Below are positions 23,901-34,200 of a stretch of 41,651 bases of DNA, one piece after another (position 1 is the stretch's first letter; each line of letters opens with the position of its first letter). Under the pieces are notes generated by a model, which was given only the letters and a program-made list of their open reading frames with translations, did not search any database and had not been told where the DNA came from. The DNA comes from Brachionus plicatilis. Lineage: Eukaryota; Rotifera; Eurotatoria; Ploima; Brachionidae. The stretch covers positions 489,206 to 530,856 of the forward strand of contig QEOQ01000451.1 in NCBI GenBank assembly GCA_010279815.1, written 5' to 3'. The translations under genes were made by a program, and so were the position numbers.

Positions 23901-25710
23901 TAAGTTCATCACTTAATCATTTCTCTGGATGGTACTTATCATTCATCTGAAAAGCAACTCCTGGCATATTAAATTACTAAAGTAAATAATATCCTAATTA
24001 TTTAATTATTTTCTGGATGAATGCTCAAAAAAGATTAAAACTTTCAAAATAATCGACTAAAATCTACAAACCATCAAAAGTTAACTTTTTATCTAAAACT
24101 TTGTTTGCTTGCTTTTGTCACCTTAAAAGTTTTTTTGGACGCGGTTACCATTTTCTACCGATATGGGATCAAAAGAAAATTTTTATTAAACTCAGTAGAC
24201 AAATAATTATAAAGATTGAGAATTTTTTTTTTAATTAATAACTATGTGACAGAATAGTAAATAATGGATAAGAATTTAAAATTTTTTTTATTATTAAAGC
24301 AATATGATACGAAAATTTTTTATTTAAATATTTATCATCAAGAATAAACATTAAAATCCATGTAGGTTTTCAGTTTTGAAATAAAAATAAAAAAGCTTCA
24401 ATCAATATTTGATTATTTATTTTTTAAATTATAATTTTAAAATTTTTCTTTAGTTATCTTAATAACTCGAATTCATAAGGTTGAAAAAATTTTGAATGTA
24501 AAAAAATCATAATTTTTTTTAAAGCTTTTTATAAATACAAAATTTTTAGCATTAAATAGACCTTAACCTGAAAACGCAATGAAAGAATTAATAAATTCAA
24601 ATAATTGCAATGAAGATTAATAATAAAGTGCCAAGTGGATTATTTTTTTTACAAAAATTTGAATAAAACTGAAAATAGTTGAAATTTTTTTAGATAATTA
24701 TAAATTGGCCAAAATATGCTATTGAAAAAGTATTGTTTAAAATTTTTTATCAGTAAAATTGTTGAGAATTAGCTCAGGCACAAGGTGAAATGATTGGAAA
24801 GGTGATATGTTCTATGGTGCTTTAATCAATCTGTACTGCCGTTTTGACCAAAAGAAGTGTAAAAGTATTCGACTTAAAATTATACCCTATTTGAAAAATT
24901 AATGAAGAAAAAACGCGGAAGACCAGCTCGATCGAAAAACACAAAAAAATAAATTAAGTTTTTTTTGTCCTTACATTCTGTTTTTATTTTTATTTTTTTT
25001 GTTCTACTTAGATAATTAGTGCTAAATTTTTCAAAAAAATAGTAATGAATAAAAAATTTTGTTCTAAATTCAGTATTTTTGTTTTTTTTGTTGCATAAAA
25101 TAAACACAGGTAATATTTTAATAATAATATAATCATAGAACTAGAGTAAAAAACACTCAGTATTAAATCTTTGAAAATTTGCATTGTTAAGTGTGAATTA
25201 ATAAATTAAGAAGATTTGTTGAGGAATAATAAAAATATAATTTACCGTGAAATTTTTTTCATCCGTGAAATCTGAATCAATTGCGATTAGATATTTATTA
25301 TACTGTTGAATAATTTCATTAGATAAAAATTTCCTTTAAAATTTTTTTATTAATTCAATAAATTAATTGATCATGCGCCTACTTAAAAAATGGATCAACT
25401 GATTGCATTGAGGTTTTGTAATTTTTTCCGCCAATCTCTTGCATGTGCAAAGCAATAAATTCTGGTTCAAGAACCGAAATTTTCTATTAAAAAGCAAATA
25501 AAAGCTTTATTGACAAAAATTAAATTGATTTCCTGGCTTACATCTGTGAATTCATTTAGCCAAGGTTCCAGCAGTACATCAAGCTGATTTGTAAAAAAAA
25601 TCATAAAAATTAGTAAAAATATTTCGAAATTTTACATTTTCAAAAATAGTTCCAACGTTGGCAGTAACGAGCAGCACTTTACTACTCAATTCCGAGTGCT
25701 TTGAATTCAT
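20941..25710 (-). CDS. INPP5A: INPP5A, type I inositol polyphosphate 5-phosphatase with C-terminal extension
   Basis: Removes the 5-phosphate of Ins(1,4,5)P3 and Ins(1,3,4,5)P4, ending IP3/Ca2+ signals. Exons: 25636-25710, 25542-25583, 25383-25483, 25246-25333, 22887-22956, 22727-22830, 22623-22675, 22358-22571, 22148-22306, 21846-22091, 20941-21795; 2007 nt, 668 residues, all phases agree. Landmarks follow vertebrate INPP5A in order: VLLVTANVG, ALHMQEIGGKNY, WSRKGFVQTKW, DLVNIHLFHD, catalytic GDFNFRLD (236-243), FPPSYPF, PAWCDRII (346-353), GDHKP (381-385). Catalytic residues look intact. The vertebrate protein ends soon after GDHKP with a CaaX farnesylation box; here about 270 further residues follow in one long exon, including a Cys cluster (CVNAFNCETCALSGLDEKNC), and the end (DFNNPK) has no CaaX. 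Intron 4 is 2289 nt and holds a transposon; the others are about 40-60 nt to 160 nt. Start chosen because VLLVTANVG follows at the expected distance. Confidence 0.95.
23100..23990 (+). mobile_element. tRNA-derived SINE-like sequence, interrupted
   Basis: At 23766-23773 GTGGTTAA resembles a tRNA D-loop/A box, and GGATTCGAATCC at 23802-23813 is a good B box. The 35-nt spacing between the D-loop GG and the B-box start is tRNA-like. The anticodon arm is poorly paired, so this is not a functional tRNA. A less AT-rich body continues to about 23990. The 632-bp element at 23132-23763 has split it and duplicated the A-box region. Boundaries are approximate and the SINE call is inference. Confidence 0.45.
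23132..23763. mobile_element. 632-bp non-autonomous TIR transposon with 10-bp target duplication
   Basis: It begins GGCTTTATGTTTTTCTGTC and its other end, read inward, begins GGCATTATGATTTTCCGTC; similarity continues for about 45 bp. Both ends are bordered by a perfect direct repeat TTGTGGTTAA (23122-23131 and 23764-23773). No transposase frame is present. The left 150 bp holds many TCAATTAA-type motifs about every 20-27 nt, with fewer at the right end, like subterminal transposase sites. A 9-10 bp duplication is typical of Mutator-like elements, so a MULE-derived MITE is the best guess; hAT and Merlin elements usually give about 8 bp. It lies in INPP5A intron 4. Confidence 0.85.
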
Positions 25711-25919
25711 TTTATTTCAATAATTTGACCAACACACATAAATTGACCGAATAAGAGTAAAGAATTATCTAAATTAGTAAATTTAAAAAAAAAAGATAAC
25801 TTGTTAATGATAGAATTATCTTTGAATGTTTAAGTCTGGAGATAAGCAAGCTGGTTGAAATCGAAAACCACAAGAATTTTATGCTAATTTTCGGCAGAGT
25901 TTAGCATAAATCCAAAGAT

Positions 25920-26062
25920 TAATTAATAAACCAACTTACTAGTAAAATAAAACATCAATTTTTAATTAAAAATAATCAAATAACTCATCGGACGTTATCT
26001 TGCACTAAACTGCTTTATTAGAGCTAAGTCCAATACATACCATAAATATATCTTTGTTAAAA
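25920..26062. repeat. Left copy of 143-bp direct repeat abutting the second N gap
   Basis: It matches 26146-26288 with about four substitutions and ends exactly at the first N. It lies 210 bp upstream of the INPP5A start codon. Confidence 0.88.
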
Positions 26063-26145
26063 NNNNNNNNNNNNNNNNNNNNNNNNNNNNNNNNNNNNNN
26101 NNNNNNNNNNNNNNNNNNNNNNNNNNNNNNNNNNNNNNNNNNNNN
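26063..26145. other. Assembly gap (83 N)
   Basis: Unknown bases between two near-identical 143-bp segments, the same arrangement as the first gap. The contigs probably overlap. Confidence 0.98.
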
Positions 26146-26288
26146 TAATTAATAAACCAACTTACTAGGAAAATAAAACATCAATTTTTAATTAAAAATA
26201 ATCAAATAACTCATCGGACGTTATCTTGCACTAAACTGCTTGATTAGAGCTAAGTCCATTACATACCATAAATATATCTTTGTAAAAA
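26146..26288. repeat. Right copy of 143-bp direct repeat abutting the second N gap
   Basis: It starts at the first base after the Ns (TAATTAATAAACCAAC) and matches 25920-26062. Confidence 0.88.
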
Positions 26289-29200
26289 AACCCATGATAA
26301 ATATGTTCTTAATTTTGGATTAAAAAAAAATTTATGAATTCAATAAGAACGGAATAATTTGAAATTTATTATAATTTGAAACAAGACTATTTGAAAGGAG
26401 TTTAAATCATGTAGTGAAATGCTTCAATTTTATTTTTATTTAACAAGAGCTTTATGATTTTCTATTGATTGATTATTCTTGAGGTTTTTAAGATAGATTT
26501 GCGCCTATGGAAATACTTGTTTTGTTTCAGATGACGAATAAATTATGTCTAAAAGCAATGTACCTGATTTTGGATCAGACATGTTGTCAAAAAACAACAA
26601 TTAATCATTTGATAAACTTAGCTTCTACAAGGTGAACACAAAAAACAATTTTTTTGATTAATGCTTTTTTTAACGAGCATTCGATAGATTCAACATTCAA
26701 CTAAATTTATTAATTTTTTGGATTCCTATTGCTAACCACAAAGTTACCTACGCTGAGATAATTTTACGATTTTTTTGAAAATGTTGAGAGATAGACATAC
26801 TATGGTATCTTTCATAAGTGTTTTAATTTAATTAGAAATAAATTTTTCGAAAAAAAACTAAAATATTAAAGGAAATTTAAAAGATGCTAATTTTGCATAA
26901 ATTTTAAAAGAGATTTTATCTTTTTTAAAACAATTATGCATCTTTAATTTTTTTCTTATTAAAAGTAAAAAAATCAATAGATTTTATACTAAAATTAACT
27001 TATTTACAAATGTGTTTTTTTTATTCAGCATTTTTTGAAATAAATTCTTTTTAATAAAATTAAAAATATTGATTTTATTTTAATTTTATCTTAGTCAAAC
27101 ATAATGGTGCCTTAGACATTCAAAATTTAAAATACTAAAAGCATTTAAATCAGACAAAAAGACAAGGAAGCAATTCCTAGTTTGTCTTTAAAATCATCTC
27201 AAATATTTTCAAAATTATAAAAAAAATAAATACTGAACATAATAAATAGCTTTATCAAAGCTGATTAATTGAATCTTGTTTAAAACTTAGCTTACCATTA
27301 TTCTTAATGATTTAAGTAAAATCAATAAAATTTTGATATTAAGAAATATGAAGCCAATTAGCAGACTTAAGAAAATATAATCATATATTTCAAAAATTTC
27401 TTATCAGCCTATTTTTAGAAAAATTTTGGACTAATGATCAATGATTGGAAGCAAACATGAACTATTCAATTTATAAAGCTCAATTGATAAACCTGAGAGT
27501 GCAGGTCTACTCTAAAGAGCTCTTTTAAACTCTTGAGCAAATAGAGAATTCTTGTGCGCTTTTTTTTGTTGATGGAGCTCTTTAAATTTAAAGTGTTTAC
27601 GTTCGATTTAGTATTTTTCATATTTGATCATAAACAATTTTGATTACATCCTCACATGCTTTGCTCTATCCTTTAATAAATAATGCTTAAAATTAAAAAA
27701 AAAACTTTTGAAAAAAGGTTAAAAAAAGTATGTGGTTCTGATTTTAATCTAAGAAAAACGCTTCTATTTGAATTTAATTTATTACTTTAATATTTTATTT
27801 GTAAATATCTGTTAACCTTTAGCTTACCTTGGTATAAATTTATAATGGATAATATAGATTCAGTTGTGTAACAATTTAAAGAAGCTTTGTTTAATAAAAA
27901 TTCATAATAAATCCCTAGTGAAAAATAAAAGTGCTCTAATCTAACTATTTTAAAATATGTTCAAAAAATTTGGCTCATGTTCACGAAAAAGGACGAAAGT
28001 ATTGTTATGTTTTTTAATTTTGTTTAAAATTGAAAGATTTTTTGTTGAAAAAAATCTCAATTTTAAATAAATATGGAGATAAGTTAGATGATGTAATCAA
28101 TTCACAAAGAAATACCAAAAATTATGCATTGATACGAAGGAAAATTAAAGATTGAAGAAAATCGAAAAATTGCGATTTTAAATTATTCAAAGTGGAGGCT
28201 TAATCAAAGATTTTGTGATGTGACCTATCGTAGTAACTATTTTATAATATGTTCTTAATAAGGGCTTATTTTGAATATTGATTTTTGTTTAGAACTTAAA
28301 TTTTAATAAAAAAAAATTTAAGTTATTAGTTTTAATATATTTCTGATCACCTTTTTAATAAGAAAAAATTATTTGACAAAGTAATTCAAGCTTAAATTAT
28401 CTTTATATTTAAAATAACAATTTTCATCAAAAATCTTAGTTAAACTTAAATAATTTTTTTAGTTAGGATTTTAACTTAGAAAAGTGTATTGTTTTAGCTA
28501 AAAAATTCATTTGATTACCAAAAATAAGTCCTCTCATTAAAGCTCAAACTGGGATTTCACTAAAAAAATAATTTTTTCGATTATGATTTTTATTTTCTCA
28601 CAATTGTTTTTCTTAAAATCAATGAGTTCTTTTTGTCTTCAATTAAATCGAAGCGTCAATTTTAATTTTCTTTGTCTAAAGAAAATTAAAATGAATCGAA
28701 AATTTATCAAAATAGTTAGCTCTTAAGAATAGCTTTTTTTATCTGATTTACAATTGAACTTTGATTTTAAATTATAACATATCAATATTTTTTTATATCC
28801 TAATGGAAAGACCCGTAATTCACATAATTTGTTATTAAATATGGTCCAAGCACATTCTCCCTAACTTAAAAGAAAACTGAGAATTATTCAGTTTTAGTCT
28901 TTAATTACTGAAAGGGGTTTAAATTGCCTCTTCCCGTGATTTTTGAATGGATTTTTTGAATGGGAAACAAAAATTAAAAGGCCTTCTGGAACACCTTTAG
29001 GTGTAAATCACAACTATCTTCTAATTTTTATCAAGAAATTATATTCAATTAATACTTTATTTTAAAGAACAATAAAAAACGATTAAAATGAGCCCTTAAT
29101 TGATTTTTCAATGCCTTATCGTTCAAAAGTTATTTGAGTGTATTCTATTTTACTTTTTTTTTCTAAAAAATGACCTCAAAATTCACCACATCTAGATACT

Positions 29201-30262
29201 CAAAATTTTAATCAATAAAATAAAATTGTGAAAAAGGAGAGTTTTTTAACTTGATGAATTTAATTTTCCGTAAAGAAAAGTTTTAGCTATAGGCTAAGAA
29301 AAATTAAAAATGTACGAGAATACAATACATGTATTTTTATAGCTTACTTTGGAATTAAATAATTGGTTTACTTATATTTTTATTTAGCTAAGTTTTTAGT
29401 GTATAAACAATTTCGAAGTTAGTACACAAAAGTCATTTAGAACATGCATACAAGACTGATTTTTTCTTTAAACGGCACTTTTAAGGGCTCTTATTTAGTA
29501 GGCCGCTAAAATAGCTACCTGGAACAGCAAAAAATCATATGACTGTGATCCTGACAGATGGATTGCCGCTAATTTATTGTTCACCTGACCATTAAAATAG
29601 TGGGCTATAAATATATAAATTTTCTTGATCAAAATTAGAGGACAGTTGTAATTTACTGGAAGAGGTGTTCTAGTTGGCCTTTTTCTTTAAGTAAACCATG
29701 GAACAATTAGATTTTTAATTTTTAAAGTCTAATAAATATTTGTACAAAATTTAGTTAGGATCGCTCAATAAGAACATATTTATTTTATACATTTTATTTT
29801 ACCTAATTTAAAAGGTCGATTAAAATTAATTCGGCTAAGCTGGACATGAATGTTTCTTATGACTTTTTTAATATTATATAAATATCAAACAAAATAAATC
29901 GAAAAAATTAATCGATGTGTATTATTAATTAACGATTTATATTAAGAATTTTTCTAAAAAATATCGACTTTATTCTTTATCACATACCTATAACTGCTAA
30001 TTATCTCCGCCCGTTCCTCACAATTAAATAAAAAAAGAATTAAAAAAAAAGTAAAAAAATGAACAAAAAATAAAACAACTACAGATAGCTTCAATACACT
30101 TGGGTTTTGTTCAACAGAGAAAATATTCCTGGAAAAAAGTCTAAATTTAGCTTAATTAAAAGAAACTTCATAATCCTTGATTCTGGTGAAATTTTAAGAT
30201 ATTGTTTTCGAGTGATCAAAAAGTTAAAAAGTCCAAAAAACAGATAATTTCTAGTCTCAGTT
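26289..30262. other. Intergenic DNA between INPP5A and LRRC9, no gene seen
   Basis: AT-rich sequence with no conserved coding block on either strand. A less AT-biased island near 29460-29700 (AGTAGGCCGCTAAAATAGC, GACAGATGGATTGCCGC) and another near 28900-29000 have no long frame and were not recognised; old repeats are possible. The INPP5A promoter should lie close to the left end of this stretch or in the 25711-26062 segment. Confidence 0.5.
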
Positions 30263-30630
30263 CTTGGTTTTGTGAAATTCAGTACAACATGATAAAAAGA
30301 ATAAAAACAAATAATAAAAAATTGAAAAGCTTTTTTTCTATAAGTTTAAAATTAGTTTCGTGATTACGGCATTGTGCAACTTTCAAAGTTGCACCAGCTA
30401 TCGGGGTCTGCAAAATTCTGCTAAATTAGCAGAAATGAGATTTCAATGTGTTCAAGCGCAGTGCATTTTACAGAGATTTTGCACATCATTTACAGACATT
30501 GACAGTTGATGCAACTTTGAATGTTGCAACATGTTGCATTTACGGAACCAATTTTAAACTTTAAGCAAAAAAGTTATCCAATTTTTTATCATTTTGTTCT
30601 GTTCTTTTGTACTGAATTTCCCAAAACCCA
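30263..30630. mobile_element. 368-bp inverted-repeat (MITE-like) element
   Basis: The left arm starts near CTTGGTTTTGTGAAATTCAG and the right arm, read inward, starts TGGGTTTTGGGAAATTCAGT. The arms are inverted copies over about 120 bp with substitutions and small indels. Each arm has its own palindrome: GTGCAACTTT-C-AAAGTTGCAC at 30374-30394 and a weaker version near 30509-30530. A third perfect palindrome, TTCTGCTAA-A-TTAGCAGAA, lies at 30416-30434. No coding capacity. A diverged part-copy lies at 34053-34181, so this is a repeat family. Target duplication not identified. Confidence 0.75.
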
Positions 30631-31188
30631 ATTTTTTTATTTTGCATTCAAACATTCTTAATTTCAATTGATTTTTTTGCTTATTAACAGTTTGAATTAA
30701 ATACATTAAAGATTATTTTAAATTTATTCAAATACGAATAAAGTCTAAAAAAGCACAAAACCATAGTTTGAGATTTATCCAGGCAGGTTGGAATTGAGCT
30801 TAGTCCTTTCTTTTACCCGAATGTAATTAATTTTTTATTTTTGATTCAAACGACTTAAAATAAGTGAAATAAGCTATTGCCTAATTGTGTAAACAAAATT
30901 AAAAAAATTGCTTGAAAATTTTAGGTTACCTATGAATATTTTGATTATACCCTTAAAGAATATTCTCTCAAAAGAAACTTTTTTAATAAAATTTTAGTTA
31001 AATTTAGTTAATTAGATTTTAAGGTATAAAAAGCATTCCCAATTGTAAAACATATCGATGACAGTTAATCAATAATTAGCTTTTTATTATAAGCCAATAA
31101 AATAAATTAAAAAATTTTATTTAAAGGTTAGCTATTAATTTTCAGATCTAAAAGTTAAAAATTAAAACAAGACTAGGAAGAAAAAAGT

Positions 31189-31194
31189 TTTATT
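31189..31194 (-). terminator. Putative polyadenylation signal (AATAAA) of LRRC9
   Basis: AGAATAAAAC on the minus strand begins 12 nt after the LRRC9 TAA. The position is suitable, although the hexamer is frequent in AT-rich DNA. Confidence 0.5.
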
Positions 31195-31205
31195 CTAAAC
31201 AACAC

Positions 31206-34200
31206 TTAATTTCGGTATCGGGTTTGGTAATCTTTGCTTAGTTTGTCTAATTGATTCTTAATTCGTTTGTTTCCATTCGAATTGGCATTATTCAAAATTT
31301 GGGGATTTGTAACAAACTGCTTTTCCAGAAGAGTTATCGGCTTTAAACGTGGTGATTGGGATAAATTTAGCAATTGGTTTTCGATTTGACTCATTGCTGC
31401 TTGGTTTTGTATTTGATTCGAAACTACTTGCGGGGCATTTTGAACCAAACCATTAAAATAAATCTGTGGCTGTTGTTGTAACTGCTGCTGCTCACAAAAA
31501 TAAATTTCCGCTTTCAGTCTATCATCCTCATTTACTTCAACCATGTCCAGTATTTTCAATCGCTTTATTTTGAAAACCATAGTAATTCGGTAATGAGGTC
31601 TTCTTGAAATCTTGATTAAAAAATTCAAACAATAAGATTAAAAATTTTTTTTATAAATAGAATTACTGGATTATTGATCATTGATATCTCGTATAAATTA
31701 TTTATTTCCAAGAGCTTTTCAATGTCAGAATAATCATTCATTTTATTATTAGCCACAAACAGCTTTTGAAGATACTTTAAAACTTGAATATTATTTAAAT
31801 CGCGAATTCGATTTTCTTCCATGTGTAACTCAAGTAATCTTGATCCTTGTCCAACAAAAGAATACTCTCCGATTCCTTTTATTTTATTTTTATCAAGAAC
31901 CAATTCTCTCAAATCCCGGAGAGTGTCCAAACCTTCTATTTTAGAAATTTCATTCCCTTAAAAATTTAAATTAGTGAAAAGAAATTTATTTTTTGTCTAT
32001 TACCTTGGAGAAAAAGAGCCTTTAAGGATGCCAAGCGTCCAATTTGGAACGCCACGAGATCAGTTATTCCATTAAAGGCTAGATGTAAAACCTCCAAATT
32101 GGGCAAAATTTGCTCAGGAATTGCTTGAAGTTGATTTTTTTGTTTTGGAAAAATTCCCTCAATTTTGTTGTTATTTAGGCATAAAATTTTCAAATTCCTC
32201 AAAAAGATCAGACCAGAAAAAGAAGTTAGATTATTGTTTTCCAAATTCAGTGAGCGCAAGCTTTCAAACTGATCAGCAACTAGCTCAACTGTGGGCCCCA
32301 AATCGACAAGGCGAATTGAACACTGAGGAAACTCAAGTGATCTGATGTCGCTTAGTCGTGTGTGGGTGAACTTCTCAGCTATGAAATCACAAGTTAGCTT
32401 TCCGCCAAACGAGTCCTTGGACTCGATCATTTCGCTTGATTCAATCAGTGACCCGTCCAGAGATTTTAAGTTCTTTAAATGATATATTACAAAAAGTCTG
32501 TATTTTGGATCAAAGGATATGGGATTTGAGCACATGTCTAAAATGACCAAACCACTGAGATGTTTTAAGTGGAAAATTTCGCGTAAATTCTTAATCTTGT
32601 TCATACTGCAGTAGAATTCGATCAACGATGGAAGTTTGTTGACAAATTTAACACTTGTTAAATTATTGTTGTACATGGACAAATAGTTTAAACGTGGTAG
32701 ATTTAGTTCCCAATTTTTAATTTCAATTTCATTATTACGATAGTTCATTTCGTCAAAATAAAATATTTGATTGTCATTTACATTTAATTTTCTCAAGTTT
32801 TCTAAATTTTCCAGACCATTCAATGACTGAATTAAATTGTTTTCCAAAGAAAGCTCTTCTAGCTTATAACAGCGATCAATACCCTAAAATAAAAGCTAAT
32901 AGTAAATCTAGGAGTTAAAGTTAAATTTACCTCTATTTCAGTCAAATAGTTATTGTTAAAAGATGCATACTTTAAATTTACAAGATATTCAATATTGGCC
33001 AGTTTAACCAATTTTTGACCATCAATGTTCAAAACTGTTATCTAAATTTTATTAAAAAATAGAAATTTGAAAATTTGAAAATAAAGAATACTAAAAACCT
33101 TTTCAAAAAAATTGATTCCCTCCAAAAATATTTCAGCGTCTGAATTAAAACTGTAATTGATTTCATTATTTGATATTGTGTTCAAGTGTACGCCTTTAAT
33201 TGGAACGCCATCTATGAAAAGATCAGTCACAAAAGAATATTTAAGACTTCGAGGTCTTTGGAGCAGAGAGAAGGAAAAATTTTTAATCAAGTCTGGGTTA
33301 AGCTTTAGTTTGTTTTCATCAAAATCGCGTTCATGATCATCTATAGGCTCTTTGTTGAATGTAGATAAGCCTCTTAGCATGTAGAGCAATAAATATCGAA
33401 CTTTTTCTTCCTAAAAATAAAATTAGTTACTTAAAAAATTATTTGTTTATTTAGATTTTCTAAGTTCTTTCTAAGTATTGGTAAAAAATACTGAATTTTT
33501 GCTTTGAATGTCTAATCAAGTTAGGAAAAGCTTATAAATATAATAAAAAATTTACCAAATGTTCTTTCTAGATCGTTAAAATGAACATAAAAATAAAAGC
33601 ATCAAATTGTTGAATTCCGACGAAGACCAATGATTTAAGTCTAATCTACTTTTTTCTTTAAGCTGAAAGTTAGTATATAAAATTGCATTATTTATTATTA
33701 GCAATTTTTAAAAAATTAAATTCCAATAAATTCCAGTGTAGTTAATTTCTCAGAGATTCTATGCATCATTATCAGAGAATACCAAAATTTGCAATTTTCT
33801 TGACCAAAAAATGCAAATTATTTTTGCAAATTTTGGGATAAAATTTAAAAAATGAAACAAAATTTATATAAATCAAAAAATAAATATTTTAAATGGCTTT
33901 TTTAAATGACACTATTTTACATTTTCAATTTTAAAAAAAAATATAAAAAAATTTATCTATCGATCTAATTATCAATTAATTTGTAAAATTAGCAATATTT
34001 TCGAATTATTGCAATTGCAACTTTTAATCGTCCCTGATCATTCCTTTACTTTGATAGTTGATGCAACTCTACATTTTGCATTCAAAGAACTAATTTTTGA
34101 GTTGTAAAAAAAAGTACTAGAAAAAGTGTTAGACTTTTTATCATTCTGTTCTGTTTTTTTGTACTTAGTTTCTAAAAACTCACGAAGATACATGTTCAAA

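Noticed and set aside
32121..32345. Plus-strand frame of 74 codons
   Set aside because: It is antisense to a strongly conserved LRRC9 exon.
33550..33665. Missing LRRC9 exon
   Set aside because: Acceptor and donor look good, but all three frames contain a stop before the donor.
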